Assembly (NCBI GenBank): GCA_963800975.1
Contig: CAWDDB010000021.1
Coordinates: 62,001-126,000, forward strand
From: JALYGY01 sp963800975
GTDB lineage: Bacteria; Actinomycetota; Rubrobacteria; Rubrobacterales; Rubrobacteraceae
DNA length: 64,000 nt
Direction of reading: 5' to 3'
Shown here: positions 9,127 through 17,588 of the stretch, one piece after another
How the letters are laid out: each line of letters opens with the position of its first letter
How positions within the stretch are numbered: position 1 is the stretch's first letter
Position numbers and translations under genes: made by a program
The notes under the pieces: generated by a model
What the model was told of the DNA's origin: nothing
What the model saw: only the letters and a program-made list of their open reading frames with translations
Databases searched by the model: none

Positions 9127-12032
9127 CCCGCGGCGCTCTCCTCGTAGTACTTCGAGAGCACCGACCCCGTGACCTCCTCGATGATCCCGACCTGCCTCGG
9201 GGACAGGTCATCGCCCCAGGAGCCGGGTTGCGCTTTCCTGTAGAACTTGCCGGACCCTTTGTTGCTCTCGGGTATCTGTTCCCAGCTGTGTTTCGACACG
9301 GCGGCCTGGAGCGCGGGCTCGTCGACCGGTATCCCAAGCTCGCCGTAGATCTTCCGCAGCGCGCCTAGCGTGTCGGCCATCAGCTCCTCGTAACGGACAA
9401 AGACCTTCTTGCCGCTGTGCGCGTCGTAGGCCTGCCGGACCTGGTCGACGACCTTGAGGTAGTCCTCGGCCAGGTGCCTGGTGAACGCGTCGACCTTCTC
9501 CGGGGTATCGAAGTCCCTGTTCTGGGCGGTCCAGCTGCCCTTCCTGACGGCGTCAAGCCGGGAGGCGATCACGTCCCTCGGGTCCCGGATCAGGAAGATC
9601 ATGCGGCTCTCTGGCATGGCCTGCATGAGCAGGGAAGCGCCCAGGGAGCCGTTGGGCTCTTTCACGACCAGGTACTGGTCGTCTCTCAGGCTCGCGTACC
9701 TGGCCCTGGCCCCATCGAGGACGAAGTTCTTGACCGACCGGAGCCAGACCTCCCTGTAGCGGTCCGAGAGGATGAAGTTTGGGTTGTTGAACAGTTTGGT
9801 GTTGCCGTCGAGCCTCTCGTACAGGAACGAACCGAACAGCAGCCCGATGTAGGGCTCGTTCCAACGCTCCTGGTTCCCAAGCTCGGCCATCATCTTGCTC
9901 AGCCAGGTGCTCCCGGTCCTCGGCGAGCCGAACATCCAGATCAGCTGCTCCGCGGTAGGGGATTCCTGCGGCCGGGCTTCTTCTGTCGCGTAGATCTGCT
10001 TTTCCTCCTTTGGGGCGAAACGCTTCTCGTCTTCGAGGCTATCGAGGACGGCGCCCCTCGCGGTTCCGGCGCCTACCCTGGGTACTATGGCGGTTCTGCT
10101 CGAGTCCCTGGCGATCATACGCTGGACCCGCAGGTATTCCTCTATCCGTTCCGGGCTCTCTTGCTGTAGCTGCGCGTTGGTGAGCAGCGGAGCATCCGGC
10201 TCGCCACTCCCGTCGTTGGAGGGACGGCGCAGCAGGCGTGGCCTGAGCAGGTCGGCCCTCATGTTGAAGTCCCCGCCCCCCCTGGAGAAGTGCGGGTTGT
10301 AGTAGGGGTCCTCGTCCAGCTTCCCCTCCCACCGTTTGCGCATGTAGATCTCCGACGCGAGATCCACGCCCCGCCCCAGGGTCACGGACTCGTGGTGCAG
10401 GAGGCGGGCGTGGGGGGTGTAGACAACCAGGTAGCCCCGCTCCCCGATGCGCAGGCACAGGTCCACGTCGTCGAATGAGACGCGGAGGTTCTCGTCGAGA
10501 CCGCCGACCTCCTCGTAGACTGCCCTGGGCAGCAGCACGCACGCCGCCGTCACGGCCGAGTAGTTCGTCGGGGTACAGAGCGTGCCCAGGTGCCCCGCGT
10601 CCTCCTCGCCGAAAAACTGGTACGTGTGCGTGGCCACGCCACGCGTCCAGACACTAGCCGTCGTCACGACGCCGGCGTGCTGGACGCGTCCGTCGGGGTA
10701 GAGGAGCTTGGCCCCGACCACCCCGACCTCGGGCCTCTGGGCGGGCTCGAGCATGGCCCCGAGCCACCCCCCGTCTATGACCTCCGTGTCGTCGTTCAGG
10801 AGCAGCACGTAATCCCCCCGCGCCCGCGAAACCCCCAGATTGTTGATCTTCGGGTGGTTGTACAGCTCCGGGAACGGGATGACCTGGTGCGAAGTCTGGG
10901 CGAGGTATTCGAGGGTTGCCGGCTCCGAAGAGCCGTTGTCCACGATGAGGATCTCGTAGTTCGGGTACTCCGTCAGATTCTCTATGCTCTCCACGCAGGC
11001 CTTCAACAGATGCGCGTGATCTTTGGTCGGCATGATTATGCTGACGAGGGGGTGGCCCTTGATCTCCGGCCTCGCCCTGAAGGTGCCTGGCAGCAGCCCG
11101 TCCTCCACCACCCCCCCGAGACCACGCCTCCCGAGCGCCTCCCCCAACGCAGCCCGCGATCCCTCCCGCGATCCCTCCCGCGACCCCTCTCGAGATCCCT
11201 CACCCTCGCCGCCCAAACCTCCGCCCCGGTGCAAGAGGACCCTCGGAACGTGGAAGATCCGGTCCGTGCGCTCGCCAACGCGCAGCAGCAGGTCGTGGCC
11301 CCATGCCCCCCCGAAGCCGTCCCTGGGGCCCCCCAGCTCCCGCACCAGCTCCTTGCGGTAGACCCCCGAGCGGCCGACGTAGTCCGTGGAGAGGAGCAGA
11401 TCCGGCGACCAGCCGGGCTTGAAGCGAGGCCCCGACCTCTCGCCTCCCTCGTCCACGGAGTCCTCGTCTGCGTAGAGGAGGTCGGCCTCGGGGTTGTCCT
11501 GCAGGAGCCTGGCAACCTCCAAGAGGGCGTCGGGGGAGAGCTGGTCGCCCTCGCGGAGGACCCACACGTATTCTCCCCGGGCTTCGGCGAGCCCGGCCCG
11601 CACCGGCCCCGCCTCGCCGCTCGCGCCTTGGTTGTGGTGAACGGTCTTCACGCGGGCGCGCAGGTGTTGGTGCCTGGAGAGGTGGTCCTCCGGGTTCTCC
11701 TCCGCGGTTTCCTCGCGGCAGACAATCACCTCCCAATCGGGATAGACCTGCGCCCCGACGGAGTCCAGCGTTCGCCCCAGCCGTTCGCGGTTAGGGCTGA
11801 GCGTCGACACCAGGATGCTGAACAGGGGCCTGTAGGCGAGGGTCGAGACTTCCTCCCGCAGGCGCTTGAGGTCGCTAGCCTTGAGCCGGTTGTTGCGGAC
11901 GAAGGCGGGGTACTGCTCCTCGGCGTACGAGCGGCGCACGTCCGTCACGGCCGGGCCGCTGATCTGGCGCATGGCCCTGTCGTCGGTAGGAACGTCGGAC
12001 CGGGAGGAGTCCCTAGCCCGGTCGGCCGCCAC
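9108..12032 (-). CDS. Two-module GT2 glycosyltransferase fused to a class A sulfotransferase
   Basis: A 974-aa protein. Residues about 45-300 form one GT2-like module (LFSILVSTLSPNRERL, YADEDSVDE). Residues about 325-600 form a second (VSIIMPTKDH, VDNGSSEPAT, LLNDDTEV). From about 690 onward is a complete class A sulfotransferase with FGSPRTGSTW near 700, KEPNGSLGA, RDPRDVIAS and FYRKAQPGSW. Such a chain could add a sugar and then sulfate it. A Gly-Ser-Arg-Glu repeat lies between the two GT modules. The GTG start at 12032 has ribosome site gaaagg and overlaps the upstream methyltransferase gene by 20 bp. The sister gene at 14122-16156 lacks the sulfotransferase part. Confidence 0.88.
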   Translation of the reverse strand: MAADRARDSSRSDVPTDDRAMRQISGPAVTDVRRSYAEEQYPAFVRNNRLKASDLKRLREEVSTLAYRPLFSILVSTLSPNRERLGRTLDSVGAQVYPDWEVIVCREETAEENPEDHLSRHQHLRARVKTVHHNQGASGEAGPVRAGLAEARGEYVWVLREGDQLSPDALLEVARLLQDNPEADLLYADEDSVDEGGERSGPRFKPGWSPDLLLSTDYVGRSGVYRKELVRELGGPRDGFGGAWGHDLLLRVGERTDRIFHVPRVLLHRGGGLGGEGEGSREGSREGSREGSRAALGEALGRRGLGGVVEDGLLPGTFRARPEIKGHPLVSIIMPTKDHAHLLKACVESIENLTEYPNYEILIVDNGSSEPATLEYLAQTSHQVIPFPELYNHPKINNLGVSRARGDYVLLLNDDTEVIDGGWLGAMLEPAQRPEVGVVGAKLLYPDGRVQHAGVVTTASVWTRGVATHTYQFFGEEDAGHLGTLCTPTNYSAVTAACVLLPRAVYEEVGGLDENLRVSFDDVDLCLRIGERGYLVVYTPHARLLHHESVTLGRGVDLASEIYMRKRWEGKLDEDPYYNPHFSRGGGDFNMRADLLRPRLLRRPSNDGSGEPDAPLLTNAQLQQESPERIEEYLRVQRMIARDSSRTAIVPRVGAGTARGAVLDSLEDEKRFAPKEEKQIYATEEARPQESPTAEQLIWMFGSPRTGSTWLSKMMAELGNQERWNEPYIGLLFGSFLYERLDGNTKLFNNPNFILSDRYREVWLRSVKNFVLDGARARYASLRDDQYLVVKEPNGSLGASLLMQAMPESRMIFLIRDPRDVIASRLDAVRKGSWTAQNRDFDTPEKVDAFTRHLAEDYLKVVDQVRQAYDAHSGKKVFVRYEELMADTLGALRKIYGELGIPVDEPALQAAVSKHSWEQIPESNKGSGKFYRKAQPGSWGDDLSPRQVGIIEEVTGSVLSKYYEESAAGQTLSG
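11036..11620 (-). repeat. Near-identical segment shared with the sister GT2 gene (copy 1)
   Basis: Roughly 580 bp here match about 15198-15779 with only a few substitutions and one 2-base difference in the short tandem repeat. Further near-identical blocks lie at about 10225-10520 and 10660-10850. Intervening patches differ strongly. Confidence 0.75.
11149..11200 (-). repeat. 12-bp tandem repeat inside the GT2-sulfotransferase gene
   Basis: Successive 12-base units (ccctcccgcgat, ccctcccgcgac, ccctctcgagat on the plus strand, from 11161) encode repeated Gly-Ser-Arg-Glu in the linker between two GT2 modules. In the sister gene at 15321-15352 one unit is two bases shorter and the frame is lost. 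Confidence 0.8.
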
Positions 12033-13096
12033 CGCTACCTTTCACGCCCGCCATCCTGGCCCGTAGCCGCCGGTAGGGCTCGAATATGCGCCAGGTCATG
12101 GATCTTTGCATGTCGTGGATTTGGGACTGCAATCTCTCGGCTCTCTTGGCTGCACCCTTGGCCTCGGCCTCGGCGGTTCTTACCCTGGCTCTGAGATAAC
12201 CTATCTCGGTCCCGCGAAGCCTGAGGGCGTCAAGGAAAGCCTGGGCCTCGGTCTCCTGCATCTGTTGGATCTCGCCCCGCAACAGCTCGACGTCCTCGGC
12301 CCTGTCCGCGCACTCGTCGAAGACGCGCCGGTCGCGGTCCAGCAGCAGGTACGGCTCTTCCCGCTCGATGGCCCCGGCGTTGCCGCACACGGCGATCATG
12401 GAGCGGGTCGTCGGGGGTTTCTTGCCCGGGTAGGGGCTGCTCAAAGATAGCGTGGCGTTCTCCACCACCGCCCCCGTCGTCTCCCCCGAGGCCGGGAAGA
12501 CGAAACCGCCTGCGACGGCGCCCTGCCGGTAGACGAGCACGCTCTCGAAATGGGCCTCGAGCAGCTCCCCGAACTCTACGGGGTACGTGCCCCGGCGTCC
12601 TCGCTGTACCGGCAGCGTCGTAACCGTCTAGGAGCGCCAGTTTGTCGAGGGCCGAGATGACGAGCACGCCGTCGCGCTTGAGGACCCGCCTGGCCTCGGA
12701 GACCAGGGCCTCGGGCCGCTCCAGGTCCTCGAGTGCCCCGAGGGCGACCACGACGTCGAAGTGTCCATCCGGGTAGGGCAACCCGGGCAGGTCGACCCTC
12801 ACGTACTCCGCGTTCGGTGCGGGGTAGGCCTTGCGGGCAAGGCTCGCGGCGTGCTCCGAGCCGGTCAGGCCGGCCACCGAGTCGGCCGTCTCGGCCAGCA
12901 GCAGCGAGCCGAAGCCCACCTCCTCGGGACCCACGTCGGCCACGACCTTCCCCGCGACGTACCGCCTGGCGAAGCCGTAGCCGACCAGGCGATCGTAAGC
13001 CGCCTCCGACGTCGCGGGGAACAGCTCCTGCAGGGCCGCGGCGAGGTCCATCCGCTCCCCGTTCTCCGGATCGGGGGCAGAGCCGGCCGCCGTCAC
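12013..13096 (-). pseudogene. SAM methyltransferase with C-terminal coiled coil, one frameshift
   Basis: The N-terminal part (from a GTG at 13096) is a class I methyltransferase: VVADVGPEEVG, YVRVDLPGLPYPDGHFD and VVALGALEDLERPE correspond to the SAM pocket and motif II. The frame changes near 12589-12593, in a run of four C, and continues as TYPVEFGELLEAHFESV and then a long helical tail (ERLQSQIHDMQRSM) ending in basic residues. Restored, the protein would be about 360 aa. The GTG start overlaps the stop of the upstream methyltransferase (GTGA), so they are coupled. It probably methylates a glycan sugar or chain end (inference). A sequencing indel is a likely cause of the break. Confidence 0.78.
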
Positions 13097-13995
13097 GCGC
13101 CCTCTTTGCCGAATTGCACGAGCCTGGCCATCCGATCGTTGCGGTCGGCGACTTCCTCGGCCAACCTCGTCACCTCGCGCTCCTTCTGCGCAAGCTGCTC
13201 GGTGCGTTCGTCCAGGAGACGCCGCAGCTCGTCGAAGTTGCGGAGCTTCCTGTTCAGCTCGTAAAGCGCCCGGTCCCGGTCCTCGAGCTGCTCGGCTAGC
13301 AGCCGAACCCGCTTCGCCGATGTTCCCGCGTCTCCGAAGCGGTGGGCCTCCAGCACGAACTGATACGTCGAGGCTTCCGGGTCCTCCCGCACCAGCTCCA
13401 GGACCTCGGCCGGGATGCGGTCCGGGTCAACGCCGTCGTCGAGCACCCCGACCGAGACGCGTTGCAGCCCCGTGACCTGAAGACCGGCGTCTTCGAAGAG
13501 CCGCTCTACGCTCTCGCGCGTGAAGAACCTCAGCTGCGTGCCGTCCGGGAACCCCGAAGGGTCGTAGCGGAACTCGCCCCGCATCAGCGCGAGCCGCAGG
13601 CTCCCGTGGGCAACGTTGTGCACCGACGCAACGACGCACCCCTCGGGCCGCAAGAGATGCTTCATGCTTTGCAGGGTCCGCAGCGGGTCCCGGACGCGCT
13701 CCAGCTCGTCCCCGAAGACGATCACGTCGAAAGGCTCGTCGCCGAGCTCCCGGCCGGGGTCCTCGAGGTCCCACACCACGAACCTCTCGAAGTGGGCCTC
13801 GGCCCGCCCGGCGCCCTCCGGGCCCAAGCCGATCCCCGTGACCGTGCAGCCCCGCTCCGCCAGGACCGGCGCGAGCTCCAAGGCCGTGTCCCCCACGGCG
13901 AGGACGCGCTTGCCGCCGCCGACGAACCCGGCGATCAGGGCGCGGGACGGATCCTCGTTTTCCAGGTCTATACGGGTTTCGTGCTTGCTCGCCAT
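13093..13995 (-). CDS. SAM-dependent methyltransferase with C-terminal coiled coil
   Basis: A 300-aa cytoplasmic protein. Residues about 25-190 form a class I methyltransferase fold: VLAVGDTALELAPVLAERG as motif I, DVIVFGDELERVRDP as the motif II region, LRPEGCVVASVHNVAHG after it, and FFTRESVERLFEDAG, a block common in glycan methyltransferases. Residues about 215-295 are strongly heptad-like and include AQKEREVTRLAEEV, resembling the coiled-coil tag found in the sulfotransferases. Its stop overlaps the start of the next methyltransferase. The likely substrate is a sugar hydroxyl or a chain terminus. Chain-end methylation can be the export signal read by Wzt-type domains in other systems. 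Confidence 0.82.
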   Translation of the reverse strand: MASKHETRIDLENEDPSRALIAGFVGGGKRVLAVGDTALELAPVLAERGCTVTGIGLGPEGAGRAEAHFERFVVWDLEDPGRELGDEPFDVIVFGDELERVRDPLRTLQSMKHLLRPEGCVVASVHNVAHGSLRLALMRGEFRYDPSGFPDGTQLRFFTRESVERLFEDAGLQVTGLQRVSVGVLDDGVDPDRIPAEVLELVREDPEASTYQFVLEAHRFGDAGTSAKRVRLLAEQLEDRDRALYELNRKLRNFDELRRLLDERTEQLAQKEREVTRLAEEVADRNDRMARLVQFGKEGA

Positions 13996-14121
13996 CCGCC
14001 TCCTCGACCCTCGCGACTTTGCTCATATTAGCAACTTTTCCGCCGGAGTCGACCGCCACCGCGGGGGCCATCCGCGGCGGCGTCGTGCCCGGAAAGGAGG
14101 CCGCCGGATCCTACGGCGGGG

Positions 14122-16156
14122 CTACCCGTCCCGCCGCGGGGCGGGGCCTTCGAACTCCACGAAACCCTCCAGGGCCGCGATTCTCACGCTCCGGTCTCCG
14201 CGGACCGGTAGCATCGTCGTCCTGTACGAATCCCTGGCGGCCCTCTGGTGGACCTCCATCAACTCCCTCCGCTCCTCGCGGCTCGCCGTCAGCGCGCCCT
14301 GCAGGATCTTCATCAGCCGCTCCCGTTCGGCGCGGCCCGTCGGGAGCAGGCCGTCGGACGCGAGTGCCGGATCCCCCGGGTGGCGGCGCAGCAGGCGTGG
14401 CCTGAGCAGGTCGGCCCTCATGTTGAAGTCCCCGCCCCCCCTGGAGAAGTGCGGGTTGTAGTAGGGGTCCTCGTCCAGCTTCCCCTCCCACCGCTTCATC
14501 ATGTAGAGGCCCTCTTCGGGGTCGTCTTTGCGGCCTCTGCTGACGGACTCGTGGTGCAGGAGGCGGGCGTGGGGGGTGTAGACAACCAGGTAGCCCCGCT
14601 CCCCGATGCGCAGGCACAGGTCCACGTCGTTAAAAGAGACGCGGAGGTTCACCTCGTCGAGACCGCCGACCTCCTCGTAGACTGCCCTGGGCAGCAGCAC
14701 GCACGCCGCCGTCACGGCCGAGTAGTTCGTCGGGGTACAGAGCGTGCCCAGGTGCCCCGCGTCCTCCTCGCCGAAAAACTGGTAGGCGTGCGCCGAGATG
14801 CCGGGACCGAGCCCGCCGACGCCCGTCACGACGCCGGCGTGCTGGACGCGTCCGTCGGGGTAGAGGAGCTTGGCCCCGACCACCCCGACCTCGGGCCTCT
14901 GGGCGGGCTCGAGCATGGCCCCGAGCCACCCCCCGTCTATGACCTCCGTGTCGTCGTTCAGGAGCAGCACGTAATCCCCCCGCGCCCGCGAAACCGCGAA
15001 GTTGTTGATCTTGGAGTAGTTGAACTCCTCTCTGAAGGGGATCACGCGGTGCGAGCTCCCGGAGAAGTACTCTAGGGTGGCCGGCTCGGAGGAATCGTTG
15101 TCCACGATGAGGATCTCGTAGTTCGGGTACTCCGTCAGATTCTCTATGCTCTCCACGCACTTCCTGAGCACCGAGACGTTGTCCCGGGTTGGGATGATTA
15201 TGCTGACGAGGGGGTGGCCCTTGATCTCCGGCCTCGCCCTGAAGGTGCCTGGCAGCAGCCCGTCCTCCACCACCCCCCCGAGACCACGCCTCCCGAGCGC
15301 CTCCCCCAACGCAGCCCGCGATCCCTCCCGCGACCCCCCGCGACCCCTCTCGAGATCCCTCACCCTCGCCGCCCAAACCTCCGCCCCGGTGCAAGAGGAC
15401 CCTCGGAACGTGGAAGATCCGGTCCGTGCGCTCGCCAACGCGCAGCAGCAGGTCGTGGCCCCATGCCCCCCCGAAGCCGTCCCTGGGGCCCCCCAGCTCC
15501 CGCACCAGCTCCTTGCGGTAGACCCCCGAGCGGCCGACGTAGTCCGTGGAGAGGAGCAGATCGGGCGACCAGCCGGGCTTGAAGCGAGGCCCCGACCTCT
15601 CGCCTCCCTCGTCCACGGAGTCCTCGTCTGCGTAGAGGAGGTCGGCCTCGGGGTTATCTTGCAGGAGCCTGGCAACCTCCAAGAGGGCGTCGGGGGAGAG
15701 CTGGTCGCCCTCGCGGAGGACCCACACGTATTCTCCCCGGGCTTCGGCGAGCCCGGCCCGCACCGGCCCCGCCTCGCCGGGGGTGCTTGCTTCGCCTGTC
15801 CCGAGGCTCGGGTGCGCCTGGACTGGCCGGATCCGGCCGTCCAGGCGCGCGTACCGCGCGAGGGTTTCCCGGAGCTGAGGCGTGGCTGCCGCTTCGCAGC
15901 AGAAAACGAGTTCCCAGCCTGGGTAGAGTTGTCCTACCGCGGAGTCGATCGTCCTCGCCAGTTCCAGATCCTGGGCTGGTCCGGGCGACCCGCGGTGCCG
16001 GCCCGGGATCGTCACCAGGAGGCTGAACATGATCCCGCCTTGGGCCAGTGTGGTGGCTGCCTCGCGCAGGCGCCGGTATGCGAACGCGCCCAGGTGTTCG
16101 TTGCGGACGAAGGCGGGGTACTGCTCCTCGGCGTACGAGCGGCGCACGTCCGTCAC
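14122..16156 (-). pseudogene. Two-module GT2 glycosyltransferase, frameshifted in a tandem repeat
   Basis: A sister of the GT2 part of the fusion at 9108-12032. From a GTG at 16156 the first module reads normally (SYAEEQYPAFVRN, FSLLVTIPGRH, YADEDSVDE) until the Gly-Ser-Arg-Glu repeat at about 15334-15340, where a 2-base deletion shifts the frame. The second module follows in the new frame (VSIIIPTRDN, LLNDDTEV, HHESVSRGRKD) and ends at 14122 in a short helical tail, without a sulfotransferase. The two parts overlap long enough that slippage or a sequencing error could restore a protein of about 675 aa. Large blocks are near-identical to the fusion gene. It may be switched off, or it may be an assembly artefact. 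Confidence 0.8.
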
Positions 16157-16474
16157 GGCCGGGTCGCCCGGGAGTGTGGCGTGGTGAAGCCGCCCGTCAC
16201 TGTACAGAACACCCTCCCGATCTCGCCCGTCATCCTCCGCGTGCCTCCAGGGTGCAGGACCGTGGTGATCAAGCGCTTACGCTTGTTCCTCTCCGACCAC
16301 CTCGCGCTGCGGTCCCGGCCAGACGGCCAGTCAGCTTATCCAACAAACCCAGCCGATGCCAGGTGGAATGCCCTCGGCTGGATGGCCGACCCGGGGTGGT
16401 ATCTTGTTGATGCAGGATACCTTTGTTATGCTGCTTGGGTCCCTTACTCAAGCTCACAAAGTGAAGGATATTGC
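16157..16474. other. 318-bp divergent intergenic region
   Basis: This gap lies between the divergent GT2 and sulfotransferase genes and holds no gene that I can support. The GT2 frame stays open upstream of its GTG to a stop near 16275, but there is no better start in it. A candidate promoter for the plus-strand gene is at 16404-16432. Confidence 0.5.
16404..16432 (+). promoter_or_regulatory. Candidate sigma-70-type promoter
   Basis: ttgttg (16404-16409), a 17-base spacer and tatgct (16427-16432) lie about 43 bases upstream of the sulfotransferase start in a locally A/T-richer stretch. Confidence 0.4.
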
Positions 16475-17578
16475 TTGCCCGTCATCCAAAAACTTCTCGG
16501 CGTTGCGCGAGGCTTGAGGTCGCGTCTGGTCTCCGGCGTCGAGCGTGCAAGGGCCCTTGCGACGGGCGCTTCGGACGGGGGCCAACCCACCAGTGAGGCC
16601 CAGACCCGCAGGCTCAAGCGGGCCGAGCAACAGCTAGCAAAGCAGCGGGAACAGATAAAGAGGCAGAGCCAGGAGCTCAGGGAGCTCAGAACGCGGGTCG
16701 CCGCCGGCGTTCACGGCGCCGACGACTACGCTATCGAGCCGGGGAACGTGATCTGGATACTCGGCACCGCCAGGACCGGCAGCACCTGGCTCGCCTCCAT
16801 GATGGAGGACCTCAGGGGATTCACGGTGTGGCGCGAACCCTATGTGGGAGCCCTCTTCGGGCGCCTCTACTACGACTGGGAAGGAGAGAAACACTTCGAG
16901 ACCAAGCACTTCATCCTGGGTAGGCGCGCGAGAGAGAGCTGGCTGAGGTCCATAAGGGCCTTTGTCCTGGACGAAGCCAGCGCGAGGTTCTCCAGGGTCG
17001 GCAGCGGTGGGTACCTCGTGATCAGGGAGCCCAACGGCTCGATAGGGGCGCCGCTCCTGCTGGAGGCGTTGCCCGAGAGCCGCATGATCTTCCTCGTCCG
17101 CGATCCCAGGGACACCGTGGCCTCGGCCGTCGACGCCACCAAGAAGGGCAGCTGGCTCTACAAACGCAGGATCGAACAGGGCGCCGGACGCGACAAGGTG
17201 TTCAGCATGCAGGCGGACGCCCTGGTAGAGCGGACGGCCAAGATGTACGTCCGGAACATCGGGAACAGCAAACAGGCCTACGAGGCGCACGCGGGACCCA
17301 AGGTGCTGATCCGCTACGAGGACCTGAGGACCGACACCCTGGCGACGATGAGGCATATCTACTCCGAGTTAGGCATGGACGTCGACGATGGGGAGCTCTC
17401 GCGCACGGTGGAAGATCACTCCTGGGAGAGGGTGCCCGAGGAGGAGAAGGGCGAGGGCAAGTTCTACCGAAAGGCCAGGCCGGGGAGCTGGGGCGAGGAC
17501 CTGACCCCCGAACAGGTAGAGACGGTGGAGAGGATCACCGCGCCCTTGCTCAGGGAGCTCTACCAACACCAGGGATGA
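16475..17578 (+). CDS. PAPS-dependent sulfotransferase, class A
   Basis: A 367-aa cytoplasmic sulfotransferase. The N-terminal 80 residues carry a coiled-coil stretch (RAEQQLAKQREQIKRQ). The PAPS loops are GTARTGSTW near residue 97 and RDPRDTVAS near 209, with IREPNGSIGA between them and FYRKARPGSWGEDL near the end. The TTG start at 16475 is chosen for the ribosome site gtgaagg at 16461-16467 and because MPVIQKLLG lines up with the starts of two sister proteins. The next sulfotransferase begins 10 bp after its stop, so both are probably in one transcript. The sugar position it sulfates is unknown. Confidence 0.88.
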   Translation: MPVIQKLLGVARGLRSRLVSGVERARALATGASDGGQPTSEAQTRRLKRAEQQLAKQREQIKRQSQELRELRTRVAAGVHGADDYAIEPGNVIWILGTARTGSTWLASMMEDLRGFTVWREPYVGALFGRLYYDWEGEKHFETKHFILGRRARESWLRSIRAFVLDEASARFSRVGSGGYLVIREPNGSIGAPLLLEALPESRMIFLVRDPRDTVASAVDATKKGSWLYKRRIEQGAGRDKVFSMQADALVERTAKMYVRNIGNSKQAYEAHAGPKVLIRYEDLRTDTLATMRHIYSELGMDVDDGELSRTVEDHSWERVPEEEKGEGKFYRKARPGSWGEDLTPEQVETVERITAPLLRELYQHQG

Positions 17579-17588
17579 TTGATCTCTA

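Noticed and set aside
11149..11200. CRISPR-like array
   Set aside because: The units are contiguous 12-base repeats without spacers, and they encode an in-frame protein linker.
12106..12450. Long plus-strand frames opposite the methyltransferase and GT2 genes
   Set aside because: They are antisense shadows typical of GC-rich DNA; their translations show Arg/Pro/Val bias, no domain motifs, and no ribosome sites.
15146..16474. Upstream extension of the sulfotransferase frame at 16475
   Set aside because: It is an antisense reading of the GT2 gene; the TTG at 16475 with a ribosome site matches the N-termini of sister proteins.
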